This document shows positions 24,510 through 35,201 of a DNA stretch of 64,000 nucleotides, one piece after another. This DNA is from Hygrophila difformis (Eukaryota; Streptophyta; Magnoliopsida; Lamiales; Acanthaceae). The position numbers and the translations under genes were made by a program. The notes under the pieces were generated by a model that made no database searches, was not told the DNA's origin, and worked only from the letters and a program-made list of their open reading frames with translations. The number at the start of each line of letters is the position of its first letter. The stretch's first letter is position 1. The stretch lies in NCBI GenBank assembly GCA_030278955.1, contig JAOANR010000001.1, positions 6,312,874-6,376,873 of the forward strand, in the 5' to 3' direction.

Positions 24510-27500
24510 TTTTTTAGCTCGTACAGCCATGTGAGGCTAGCAAAGGTTAACAAGACACAAAAACAACAAAACCAAAACAACAACCAAAAGCAAAATCTCA
24601 CAACACTGATACTGCCTACAAGCAATGCGATCTGTAGCTAGTACCGGGGAAACCACGTGCCCGCTAAGTCGGCTGCTAGTAGGCACTTCACAGAGTCTGG
24701 CGGAAAGGCCCATGTCGTATAAAATGCCTCCCTATCCACTCCCATACGCGCAAGACAATCTGCAACGGAGTTTCCTTCCCGCCAAATGTGGCTAAAGTGA
24801 CATTGTTGAAACGCCGCCCGCAAGTCATCTATCTGGTGTAAATGTGCTGCTAGAGCATGAGACCGAGACCTTGGACTGTTAATCAATCGCACAGCCTCCA
24901 TTGAATCACATAGACAGAGGATATTAGCAATACCTAATTCTTTAGCATACTCCAGGCCAGCTAAAATACCTGCCATTTCTGCCTGTAGAATGGGAGCATC
25001 TCCAATGAAACCTGTGACAGCTCCCAACCATTTACCCGATTGTTCTCTCACAACTGCCCCAAATCCAGCTCTTGCCTGACCATCAAGCCTTGATCCGTCC
25101 GAGTGTAAAAACACTCCTTTCCATTCCCCCATGTTCCAACAAACCATGCGTGGGGAGGTACCAAGTCCAGATGACCGCTTTTTACTCCTGTCCATCTGTT
25201 CTTGCATGTAAGAGATTTGACGAATCACAATCTGTAATTTCGAATTTGTCCCTTGAAACACTCTACAACATCTCTCCCGCCATATCACCCAAACACCAGC
25301 AATGAATATATCTCCAAAGGCTTTGTACATAGCAGACAACCAGAATCGGATGTTTTGTTTGTCCATAGTGTCGAGATCAGGTGGGATACTTACATTCAAC
25401 ATTTTCCAAACCGGTTGCACCCAAGAGCAATAGAACAAGCAGTGTCCCCATGTCTCCCTGTCCACTCCACAAATGATGCACAATGGATTATTAGCAAGGT
25501 GGCGCTGATATCTTAATTCATTGCTTGGCAGGGCTGCATGGCTCAACAACCATAAAAATAGACAAATCCTTTCAGGAAAGGAAGAACTCCACAACCATTT
25601 CCAACCTGTCATCCGAGGCCGCCCTCCCATAAGATGTTGGTATCCCGACGCAGAGGAATACTTTCCATTACTATTTCCTTTCCACCTCCATCCATCACTC
25701 AAGCCTGCATGTATTCTAGGTGGGGCTTGGTTTAAGATCTCTTGGCGGAGCATGTCAGGGATGGTTGAGCAGATAGGTGACAAATCCCAACTATAACCTC
25801 TAACAATATCCTTGATCTTCAAATCCCTATCACAATTTTCAACAAAAGGAATCGCAAGCCCCAACGCCCTTCCATTAAGCCAATTCGAGAACCAAAGTGA
25901 GCTATCTCCACTGGCAATGCCAAACTCATACCCCTCAGATAACCGAAGAAGAGCTCGTAGAATACTACGCCAGGTAAAGGAACCTGTTTTCGGAAGAGTA
26001 GCCAAATCCTGACTAACTCTACAATATTTTTTCCTGAGTTCTCGAACCCACAGCTTGTCACAACTTTGGAACAAGTCATGGCCTATCTTACCGAGTAATG
26101 CAATGTTACACATCCTGGCTTTTCTAAGTCCTAACCCCCCATCACGCCTGGGAGTAGCAATGACATCCCATTTAACAAGGTTCAAGCCCTTACCTGTGCG
26201 ATCCTTCCAGACCAACTTTCTGATGCGGCTGTCAATACATTTGCAGAAAGACTCCGGTATCCAACCAATTTGCATACAATAAGACGGGATCGCAGCAAGA
26301 ACATGTCTTGCCAAGGTCAATCTTCCCGCTTTATTGAGAAGCCTCATGGCCCAACAAGAAATCTTATTGTCCATACGTTCCAGGATATGATTATAATCCT
26401 CTGCCTTCACCCTACCATGATGCACAGGGAATCCGAGATATCTTCCCAGATGTTTTGTGAAAGGGATATCCATTACCTCTGCAACCCATTCTATTTCTGA
26501 TGAGGTAACACTCTTGGAAGCAAAGCACCGTGACTTCAAGGTGTTCACGTGCAGACCTGAATGTGACCCAAACAGCTGGAGTGTGGAAGCTACAGATTGC
26601 AAGCTGTGTTCATTCAGCACCATACTCAAAATTAAGTCATCAGCAAAAATTAAATGAGAGATCCCCCCACTTATAGGGCTCAACTGGACAGGATCCCATC
26701 GATGATCTGCTACCTGACAAGAAATGGCCATAGAAAGGCGTTCCATGACAATGTTGAATAAATAAGGTGAGAGTGGATCACCTTGGCGTAATCCTTGTTG
26801 AGGTCGAAATTCATCTAACACTTCTCCATTCCAGATAAGTGAAAAGGAAGGGGACCTAACACAGGTCATGATAATCTTACAAAGCAGCTCCGGCAGACCC
26901 ATCTGTTGCAAACTCTCCTCCAAGAAAGGCCATCGGACATTATCGTATGCCTTTTCCAAATCTATCTTAATCACAATAGCTCTGGTCTTTGCATTGGCCC
27001 GAGAGAGATCATAGACTAATTCCTGTAACAATATTGCATTGTCCACTGTTCCTCGGCCGGGAATGAACGCCGATTGTAGTGGTGAAATAAATCTTTCCAT
27101 CACCGGCCGCAATCGATTTACAATGACTTTAGATATGAACTTATATGCAACATTACATAGGGTTATTGGTCTGAATTCACCAAATTTGGATGGCGCCGGA
27201 ACCTTAGGTATTAGACAGATGTAGGCCCTTGCAAGCTGCGGATTGAACGAGCCTGATTGAAAAGCATTCCGCACCAATGCAATAATATCATTCCCAACTA
27301 CCGGCCAAAATTTAGCATAAAAAGCTGCTGGATAGCCGTCCGGGCCAGGAGCCGCCAAAGGTTTGAATTGCTTGAGTGCTAACTCAACCTCCCCACATTG
27401 AATGTCATCATGCTTCATTTCTATGTCTAATTGAGATATAGACGATAATGGTGGCAGTGACTCTCCAGGAGTAGCAGCCAGCCCTTCAGAAAAACGTCTG

Positions 27501-28491
27501 ACAAAATACTGATACACTGAGGACTTAAGAACTTGTTGATCGGAAGACCACGAACCATCTTCCAGGAATAACCCATGGACTTGCTTCCGATGATAATGCA
27601 TTTTAGCCTGCGCATGGAAATATTTAGAATTGCGATCGCCCAACCGAATCCAATTCTCTCGTGCTCTTTGAAACCAGAAGAGTTCCTCCTGTTCGAGTAT
27701 TTCCTGGTACTCCCTTTGTAACTTCTTTTCCAAAGAGAGATGCCAAACTGAATCCACATGGGTAAGAAAAGCATCAAGCCCCGCTAGTCGACGACAGATC
27801 TTCTTCTTTCTGTTTCTAATCCTTCGAAATTCATGCTGGCAATGTTGGACGGACAGGCCTTGCAAGCGCTGAAGTCTCTCCGCCAACGACCCCTGCTCAG
27901 CCCAAGCTCCATCCACCAGGTCTTTGTATTCCGGATTTGAGGCCCAGATTGCCTCCCATCGAAATGGTCTAGTAAAGACTGGACTCAGCGCATCCCCACA
28001 TGAAAGCAGCAACGGGGCATGGTCTGAATTTGTCCGAGGCAATGTAATGACATGGCCGTTCGGGAATAGATTGATCCAAGCAAGATTAGAAATCCCTCGA
28101 TCCAGGCGTTTTTTTATAAACTGAACCTGGTTGGCCCGACGGAACCATGTAAAGGTTGAACCTTCTGTACGCACATCAAACAACCCAGACATCATTAAGC
28201 AATTTCGAAACTCATCAGCTCTGTTTTGACTATAAATTCCTCCGAGAACCTCTGACGGGACAAGAACTTCATTCCAGTCACCCATGAGGAACCAAGGATC
28301 AGAGATCCGATCAGCTAACTGCTGGAGGTATTCCCAATTACCTTTCCTCTGTTGGTAATTAGGATGGCAGTAGACGGCAGTGCAATACCAAAATTCATCA
28401 TCAGCCATTAACGAAAACGTGATGAAACGATCATTTGTATCAAATATCTGACATGTGATTGTCAAACTTGATTGTTCCAGTATCCAGAGAC
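24510..28491 (-). mobile_element. 5'-truncated LINE (L1-type) retrotransposon
   Basis: The element lies on the minus strand between perfect 17-bp direct repeats CTAGTACGATATATATT (24493-24509 and 28492-28508). Its 3' end is next to a short T run on the plus strand, which is the poly(A) tail. It lacks ORF1 and the first part of the endonuclease, a typical product of incomplete target-primed reverse transcription. Perfect TSDs and a fully open remaining frame suggest a recent insertion. It sits between BUD32 and STN1. Confidence 0.93.
24638..28465 (-). CDS. LINE ORF2 remnant: endonuclease (partial), reverse transcriptase, RNase H
   Basis: An uninterrupted frame of 1275 codons runs to the end of the LINE. 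In order: partial AP-type endonuclease with GDWNE (about 62-66) and NSDHAP (about 146-151), but without the N-terminal catalytic segment; reverse transcriptase with IDLEKAYD (about 501-508), QGLRQGDPLSP (about 557-567) and FADD (607-610); a zinc-binding zf-RVT-like segment with CIICGVDRETWGHCLFYC; and a plant-type RNase H with DGS, E and D residues near the C-terminus. The listed start Met is internal to the ancestral protein. Endonuclease loss and absence of ORF1 mean that this copy cannot be autonomous. No stops or frameshifts are seen in what remains. Confidence 0.93.
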   Translation of the reverse strand: MTITCQIFDTNDRFITFSLMADDEFWYCTAVYCHPNYQQRKGNWEYLQQLADRISDPWFLMGDWNEVLVPSEVLGGIYSQNRADEFRNCLMMSGLFDVRTEGSTFTWFRRANQVQFIKKRLDRGISNLAWINLFPNGHVITLPRTNSDHAPLLLSCGDALSPVFTRPFRWEAIWASNPEYKDLVDGAWAEQGSLAERLQRLQGLSVQHCQHEFRRIRNRKKKICRRLAGLDAFLTHVDSVWHLSLEKKLQREYQEILEQEELFWFQRARENWIRLGDRNSKYFHAQAKMHYHRKQVHGLFLEDGSWSSDQQVLKSSVYQYFVRRFSEGLAATPGESLPPLSSISQLDIEMKHDDIQCGEVELALKQFKPLAAPGPDGYPAAFYAKFWPVVGNDIIALVRNAFQSGSFNPQLARAYICLIPKVPAPSKFGEFRPITLCNVAYKFISKVIVNRLRPVMERFISPLQSAFIPGRGTVDNAILLQELVYDLSRANAKTRAIVIKIDLEKAYDNVRWPFLEESLQQMGLPELLCKIIMTCVRSPSFSLIWNGEVLDEFRPQQGLRQGDPLSPYLFNIVMERLSMAISCQVADHRWDPVQLSPISGGISHLIFADDLILSMVLNEHSLQSVASTLQLFGSHSGLHVNTLKSRCFASKSVTSSEIEWVAEVMDIPFTKHLGRYLGFPVHHGRVKAEDYNHILERMDNKISCWAMRLLNKAGRLTLARHVLAAIPSYCMQIGWIPESFCKCIDSRIRKLVWKDRTGKGLNLVKWDVIATPRRDGGLGLRKARMCNIALLGKIGHDLFQSCDKLWVRELRKKYCRVSQDLATLPKTGSFTWRSILRALLRLSEGYEFGIASGDSSLWFSNWLNGRALGLAIPFVENCDRDLKIKDIVRGYSWDLSPICSTIPDMLRQEILNQAPPRIHAGLSDGWRWKGNSNGKYSSASGYQHLMGGRPRMTGWKWLWSSSFPERICLFLWLLSHAALPSNELRYQRHLANNPLCIICGVDRETWGHCLFYCSWVQPVWKMLNVSIPPDLDTMDKQNIRFWLSAMYKAFGDIFIAGVWVIWRERCCRVFQGTNSKLQIVIRQISYMQEQMDRSKKRSSGLGTSPRMVCWNMGEWKGVFLHSDGSRLDGQARAGFGAVVREQSGKWLGAVTGFIGDAPILQAEMAGILAGLEYAKELGIANILCLCDSMEAVRLINSPRSRSHALAAHLHQIDDLRAAFQQCHFSHIWREGNSVADCLARMGVDREAFYTTWAFPPDSVKCLLAADLAGTWFPRY

Positions 28492-28508
28492 CTAGTACGA
28501 TATATATT

Positions 28509-29205
28509 CATATTATGGAATGAAATATTTATTTGCTATAAAATTTATAGAAATGACCATATTATTTCTCTGCAGCAAGCCCAATGGGCAATGGACATTG
28601 CTCTATTCTGGTTCCAGAAAAAAAATAGTACTATCACTGTATAATTAATAAAAAAAGAAAAAGTCTATAAACTGTGAAAACAAACACTTGCGAATGCCAA
28701 TATACTTGTGAGGTTATATATGTTCATTGGTGAAAATGTCGATTTTTTAAATTTTAAAAATAATCTTAATTATGTACTCCCTCCGTGTATAAAAGATAGC
28801 TACATTGGTAAAATTAACACTATTCACTTCAACATTTTGATTTGAAGTTTTATCATAGATATACAAGTTAAAATATAGCCAAGTGAGATCTTGTTAGATT
28901 CGTCTCATCTTATAGTTTTTAAATACCGAAGTTTTAGAATTTTTACTTCTACCGAATTTGAGTTATTAATGGTTTAAATTGTGCATTGGACTGCGTGCTG
29001 GGTTGGTCAATAGCTATCTTTAAAAAACGGAGAAGTATTCTTTATGAATTAAAAAAATTGAAAAAAAATGAGAGAATTGGAGAAACGAGAACCCCCAATG
29101 CACAGCAAACTAGAGTTCCCGCCAAACCCCAGTACAAGATTTTGTCGGTCTTGACATTTGCAGTTGAGATACGTTTTTCTGGCAGATCTGTCGCAAGTCT
29201 CAACA
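28509..29205 (+). promoter_or_regulatory. STN1 upstream region
   Basis: Spacer between the LINE and STN1. A Stowaway-like MITE fills 28775-29037, so only about 170 bp separate its end from the STN1 start codon. No clear TATA box was recognised; the core promoter or transcription start may lie in or next to the MITE. Confidence 0.45.
28775..29037. mobile_element. Stowaway-like MITE (family A) upstream of STN1
   Basis: Ends TACTCCCTCCGTG and ACGGAGAAGTA are inverted repeats with TA at each border. The interior has the family strings GATCTTGTTAGATTCGTCTC, GAGTTATTAATGGTTTAAAT and GCATTGGACTGCGTGC in the same order as at least eight other elements in this window. Confidence 0.85.
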
Positions 29206-29694
29206 ATGGATGCTGCTCTCTGCAACACCCACGTCAAACTGCTGGCCTTCGATTTCCTCACGCTTTCCCCCAATCCATCGGACACATCCTCCTTCTCCCG
29301 CAACGGCTTCATCCTCTCCCGCGCCGAGTCGGTCGGAGTTGTCGTCACCCGGGACATCAAACCCGGAAAATTCCTCAGGTTCATTGTGGACGATGGCACC
29401 GGCTGCATCCCTTGCATCCTCTGGCTCAATCAACTCTCTTCTCCCTATTTCTCCAAGCGCAACCCTTCAGTTGTTCGATTAATTGCTCAAGTAGCGCTGA
29501 AGATGGCTTCTGAGATTCAGTTGGGCGTGGTGGTTAGGGTTCGGGGTAGGGTTACTGGGTTCAGAGGGAAGGTTCAGATCACGGTGTCTGATGCGGTTTT
29601 GGAGAGGGATCCTAATGCGCAGGTTTTGCATTGGTTGGATTGTGTTAGGTTGGGGAGGAAATGCTATGATAGGATCTGTAGTAATGGTGTTTGA
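29206..29694 (+). CDS. STN1: CST complex subunit STN1 (OB-fold telomere protein)
   Basis: Single-exon gene of 162 residues. The product is the small plant STN1, a single OB-fold protein that acts with CTC1 and TEN1 at telomeres to protect ends and help fill in the C-strand. The start MDAALCNTHVKLLAFDF, the middle GVVVTRDIKPGKFLRFIVDD followed by GTGCIPCILWLNQ, and the late VVVRVRGRVTGFRGKVQ are the conserved blocks I recognise for plant STN1; length and lack of introns also match. The Met at 29206 is preferred over 29158 because the family begins there. The C-terminal segment WLDCVRLGRKCYDR closes the OB fold. Its immediate upstream sequence is a MITE. Confidence 0.92.
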   Translation: MDAALCNTHVKLLAFDFLTLSPNPSDTSSFSRNGFILSRAESVGVVVTRDIKPGKFLRFIVDDGTGCIPCILWLNQLSSPYFSKRNPSVVRLIAQVALKMASEIQLGVVVRVRGRVTGFRGKVQITVSDAVLERDPNAQVLHWLDCVRLGRKCYDRICSNGV

Positions 29695-32600
29695 TTATTT
29701 GACAAGTTAGGGTTTGGTTGTTCATTTTTTTCTTTTTTTCTTTTTTTTGTGCATAGGATATTCTATGTTTCTGATTGTTTAGTGGAGAATTGGATTCTTG
29801 TTTGGGATGTTCGAATTATATTTGATTTGATATGTCTCAGAATTGGTTGTATCTCTGTTTATCTTCCGGGAATTGGGCTCTGTTAAATTGCAGTGTTGGT
29901 TACCAGTAAAAAGTTTGCATTTTTCTGACGAGGTATGGTAAATCCATGGCAGAAACATGTTGGTTTATGATTACCATAAGCAGGGGTTTACAGCTTAAAG
30001 TCTTAAATAAGTGAATCAGACTTCATAAGAGGACATACTGTTGATCCCTGAGTACTTGAGGATCTATGCTCATTAACTTGAGAATAATCAGACTGGAGTT
30101 GAAATCGGAAGATGTTTGTCTCGGGGCCACTCAGGCTCCATGAATTTTTTGTAATCACCAAGCATGGATTGTAGTTAAATGAAGCCAAACATTGTAAAGA
30201 TATCTTTGCCCCACCAAGTAACAGCAATCGCTATTTGGATAATAGTTCCAACTCTTTTCAATGCTTACTTTTGTCCCTAGTGTCATTTTTCAGGTAGTCT
30301 CTTCATAAATAATTTGGGACCATTGGCAAATTGTGGAGCTCTTGGCTTGAACTTTCAAATCCTAGAAGAGTAGGTTCTGTGTGTTCTTCTCCACATGAAC
30401 AGGTCTGTATCCTACATTTCAATTCATTTAATTGTCATATAGTTGATTAGCATGAACAGGTCTGTATCCTACATTTCAATTCATTTAATTGTCATATATT
30501 CATTGAACAAATTGCAAAATGATCTACAGAAAGTAAATTTAGATGAAAACTCTTCATCTAGTTGTATGTCAGATTAACAATTGAAGGCAATGTAAACTTC
30601 TTGTTTGTGCATCTTAAATAGTTAATGGTGAGTGAAGTTTACAGAAGCATCCAACACATACACATCTGACTTTATTTGTTTATGCTTCTATACCATAATA
30701 TAGATAGGCATCTGCCGCCATGTGAGGTAATATATGGACATGAGGACTGAATCAACATCTTAAAAAAACAATCTCTTTCACATTCATGGAGACACCATTT
30801 TCAACTTAGCTGCCGACTAGTTGCTATTATTATACTAACATTGACTCGAATTGCAATTTCACCCCCATACTTGATAAATTCAATGGATCAGTTTCGGTGG
30901 CGGGTTGGCCAGATGAACATGAAAACATTCCTACTGTTCTATTCAAGTATATAACCAATGGAAGTGTGATTATCTACCCAATAAAGGGGAAAGATTATTT
31001 GAATAAATCTAGTACTTATGTGTGCATGTGTGCGTGGATGGCTTTTACAATTTGAATAGTGGTAGGATGAAAGAATAGAAACCATTAAAATGACAGGGTG
31101 AGGATCTGAATTGATGTGTGGTGAAGGCTATGGAAAAGGAAAGGCCAGAAAGACAGTGACAAGATTTTGGCCAGTAGCCCTATCAAATTGATTTGAATAT
31201 ACACACACACACATACATGTACATGTGCTTATGTATGTATATACAGTAAAAACTGTGGTGAATTTCTTTTTCTACCTCAGTTTTACACCCTTGAGTGAAA
31301 AGCTTCACATCAGATTTGAACAAACTTAAACTTGCTTTTCTTTTTTACTTCTTTTGTGATTCAATATGTATTCTCAGCATTTATTAGTTTTGTTTTGAAG
31401 GGTAGAGGCATGTTCGCATACCATTATTTCTGTTTCTCTTGGTACTCAAAAGTCAATGCATATGTATCTTATTGTTTGAGATCTCTTAAATAGGAAAGGA
31501 AGATCAAACGGCAATTAAATTATGTACTCCTATAGTATTAAGGATTTCATTTTCTTGACTATGTGCATGTCATTGTCACCACTCACCATGGACGCCCTGA
31601 AACTTTTATACTGGTGCTTTATGTGTTCTTTTTTCCTCTATTCTGTTCACAACTCGATGTCTGCAAGCCGCTAAAAGAACCAGCAGACATTAAGTCAATG
31701 TGTTCTTTGGGAATTGTTGAAATACATTGTGTTCATGTCTTTTGCTTTGAAACATCAGTCAAGATGTGTTTTCTTTGGGAATTGTTGTAACTTGTAATAC
31801 TATATCTTGATGATTTCTACTTTGAAACATTGGTAGTAGACCAAATTACCAGAAATGATCTACAATAATTATTACATGCTAGAATTCTTTCACATCCATA
31901 AGATATAGATGAAACCAAGTGAGTATACTACACGTGTAACTTTCCACTGGTGGAGGAAATTGGGCACACATTAGTACCTACATTATTACCTGAAAGCAAT
32001 GATGAGAAGTTGGGACAAAAAGGAGGGGAAAGGCACATAAGCTGTGAGGGTTTTCAAAGGCAATGACAAGTTGTAGAAAGAAAAAAATCATCTTAAGGGG
32101 GAGATTGAGATTCCTTATTGAAAGTACATACATATTTATTTATACACCATTCTTTGACTGCATCATTTGTCTAGCCAAAGGCTATTATTGTCTCTCCTTT
32201 TGCGGTACTAAAGTTCTTCATTTTTGAGATAAGGAAACAATAGTAGAATTCCCATTTTACCTTTGATATTCTTCATTATGAATATTTGTAATGTGTCCGA
32301 CTGTACATTTTATTTTTGCAGAATAAAATTTTCCCCTACAAGAAAAGGGAATGAATAATTGAAGCAACGTCAAGTTGAAACTATGGATTGGCATATCATA
32401 ATTCAATGGAAATGGGCCATGATTCAAAAGTGGCACTTACCTGGAAGAGATAAGGGTCAGGACATGTAAATTGAGGCAAGATAATAAATACATCCTACAC
32501 TATGGTATAGTGTGGTGCCCTCTGTGATCCCATTTACTGAAATAGCCTTTTTTTTTTTAATGAATTTTCTTTTCTTTCATTTCAGAAAAAGAAAATAAAT

Positions 32601-32703
32601 AGTGCAATAGAAATAATTGAACAATGAACTATCATATTTGTGACTTTGTGTTATTCTAATAATGATGAGAATTATGGGAGCATTTGATGATAATATTAAA
32701 TTA
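29695..32703. other. STN1 3' UTR and long spacer without recognised genes
   Basis: Mostly AT-rich sequence with scattered short frames of no recognisable family. It contains a 47-bp tandem duplication at 30404-30498 (each copy starting CATGAACAGGTCTGTATCC) and an AC/AT microsatellite near 31198-31245 (ACACACACACAC and TGTATGTATATAC). I see no gene. Confidence 0.5.
30404..30498. repeat. 47-bp tandem duplication
   Basis: Two nearly identical copies begin CATGAACAGGTCTGTATCC at 30404 and 30451 and both end AATTGTCATATA. Nothing suggests a function. Confidence 0.9.
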
Positions 32704-32967
32704 TTACTCCATCCATCCCATTTGAAATGTCACGCTTGATTTATGTACACAATCCAATGCATTTTTTTAATCGTTAATATCTCAAAATATGTACAAGTAA
32801 AAATTATATAAAATATATATTCTAAAACTATACGATTAGACGAATCTAACAAGACCGAAATTGACTATTTTTTCCAAATACATAGTAACAAAAATATCGA
32901 GTCAAGGTTGAACAATAAATAGTGTCAAAAAGTCAAACAAAACATTTGAGCTGGGACGGAGGGAGTA
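32704..32967. mobile_element. Stowaway-like MITE (family A)
   Basis: Ends TACTCCATCCATCCCATTT and GGGACGGAGGGAGTA; the interior carries the family strings in reverse order (CACAATCCAATGCAT, TACGATTAGACGAATCTAAC). Length about 264 bp. Confidence 0.85.
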
Positions 32968-35201
32968 TTATTATTAGTCAGAGACTCACAGTATGATTAT
33001 TTCAAAGAAATCCTAAAATGTTACAATTATGAGTTTGCCCAAAAGCAAGCAAATCTCCTGCTTAACTTGATGGTGACATACGGAGGGTATTTTAGTATTT
33101 AAATTCAACTTTATATTTGGTGAACCAAGTTGAATGCTTACACAACCCTATTTTGGAGATGTTTCAAGAAAGGTTAGTGTGTCATTAGGGGATGAATGAA
33201 TTTGGGTAGCCAGGTTGGATTCAATACTTAGCCATCAAACTTGATTTAGATTCGTCCTAGGAATGAATAAACTAATGCACATATTGGTCCTTGAAAATAT
33301 GAAACCAAGAGGGATTTGAAGTAGGCACTAGGGACCAACACAGTCTCCCACATGTAGCATGTGGAATTTAAGATTAGTCAATTGTAATTTCCATGCCTAG
33401 AGAGCATAATCCAAGAAATTACTTTGTTCTAAATTACTGTATTATTGAATGAACGAATGTTACTACTGTGGTGTTACTAAATTATTCACTTAGAGATGGA
33501 GAACAAGAGATTGTGTGGACCCAAACTAAGGCTATAGGAGGACCCCTCGAATTCCCTAAACAAAATCCCCTTTGTAAATGGAGTGCTTTATTGGAAAGGA
33601 GGATTCTTCAAGCACAAAAACAAAGTTTACATGAACCCATGAATAAGTTTAATGTATTAGGTTTTCTCAAATGGAATCCCCAACATAATTCCTCAAAATA
33701 GGACTTGTTGCCATGGAGTCACAGGACACTAGTCTGGTTTGACCCAAAAAAGAACCCCTATTTTACTTCACAAATAGACATTCTGTTCTAACATTGTGGT
33801 GCCCTAACATTTAGGTGCCCTAAGAGGGTTGTAAAAATTGTGAACCCAAAAATTGACATTGGTGAAATTGGCCATTTCCCGAGCATAAAAACCCAATCTT
33901 GTCAAAATCCAATAAAGCTATTGGAAGATTACTCAAAACCCATCACAATTTTTGAAAAGTGGAGTGTGTTTGATTTACTACTAATCTTCACATATATAAA
34001 TGCCTCTTTGATTCTTTCCACATTCAGCATTAATCTTGAAACCCCTATCCTCCAAATCTCCTCTATGCATTTGCAAGGTCTATTAAATGCAGTTTCTTGA
34101 TTTATAACGCCTTGAAGTAAATTTTAAGGAAAGTAAACCGAAAGGAAGCTCTCAAAATCTGCACACAATAAATTCCCAGTCCCTTTTTCTTTTGTTTGTT
34201 CGTGTTCAACTTCAATATTGCTCTTTCTTGCTGGCTTACTGGCTATTAGGCTGTGGACTGGAGAGGCTGCAAAGCAAAACCCGAAAACCCTCCCCAGCTG
34301 ACCGCGGGCAGCCATGAAATAGTGCGGGCAGCCTGGGAGAGGTGAGAGATCCTGTTAGATAGTGGGTGAGCAGTATGTAGTATGTACATTGGCAATCTGC
34401 CATGGAAGGATGGAACCCTTGATTTGGGCCAGGGCCCCTTCAAGTTTAATTTTAGCCTAAACACCTCGAGAATTACACTGTGCCTGTGTCCCTGTGTGGT
34501 TTTGTATTTCCATTTTTTTTTGTTTTGTTGTGTTTTGCTTTTTTATCCCAACTTCTCCACTTTATTCTCTTCAAAATTCGATGACACTTTGCTCTGTACT
34601 CAGAACGAGTTTTGGGAAGAGAACACAGCCCACCCCCAACCCCTGCCCCCATACCCCCCCACCCCCCATTTTACAAAAGCCCATCAATCTATACATTGGG
34701 TGTCTTATATACCCCTTTTGTTCTGCATTGTCCTGTTTTAACATTCAGAATCTGTGTATGTTGTTATTTCCCTACCATTCTTGATCTCCTTATTTTTTCC
34801 TCCTCTATTCTGTGCACTATTCAATAACATGATATAAAACACGAGAAATTTTTTTCTCTTTTCTTGGGTGTATTCTTGGACTTTGAATCTTGGAATCACC
34901 ATGTTAAGGAAAAGGGGTTTTCTTCTTTCATTGTGTTGTTTTCTCTTCATCTCTTAGACACAACCCTCTGTGTTTTCATCCAATTGACTAAATCATCATC
35001 TCTCTCTATATATCTATATCAATATATGTATGAGTTCTTGATTTGTTTTTTTTTTTTTTTCCATTTTTTATTCTTAATACTTAGAATCAGTAACTAGAGA
35101 GGGAGAGTCAAGAATTTGTTCAAGGAAAGGGGAAGAAAGCTTTGATCTTGCTCTGATTCCAGAAGGTCAAGAAAGGTGTTCATATATGAAGTGGTGAAAC
35201 A
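32968..35201 (+). promoter_or_regulatory. Spacer, promoter and 5' leader of the inositol 5-phosphatase gene
   Basis: No gene up to about 34300. Short frames at 33468-33701, 33840-34100 and 34494-34784 show no recognisable domain. The leader next to the start codon (about 35090-35201) is purine-rich (GAGAGGGAGAGTC, AAAGGGGAAGAAAGC), typical of plant 5' UTRs. A C-rich tract CCCCCATACCCCCCCACCC lies at about 34648-34667. Transcription start not determined. Confidence 0.45.

Noticed and set aside
25072..28124. Frames on the plus strand opposite the LINE
   Set aside because: Shadows of the open minus-strand ORF2.
34382..34784. Pro/Phe-rich frames before the 5-phosphatase gene
   Set aside because: Low-complexity, overlapping in three phases within the promoter or leader.
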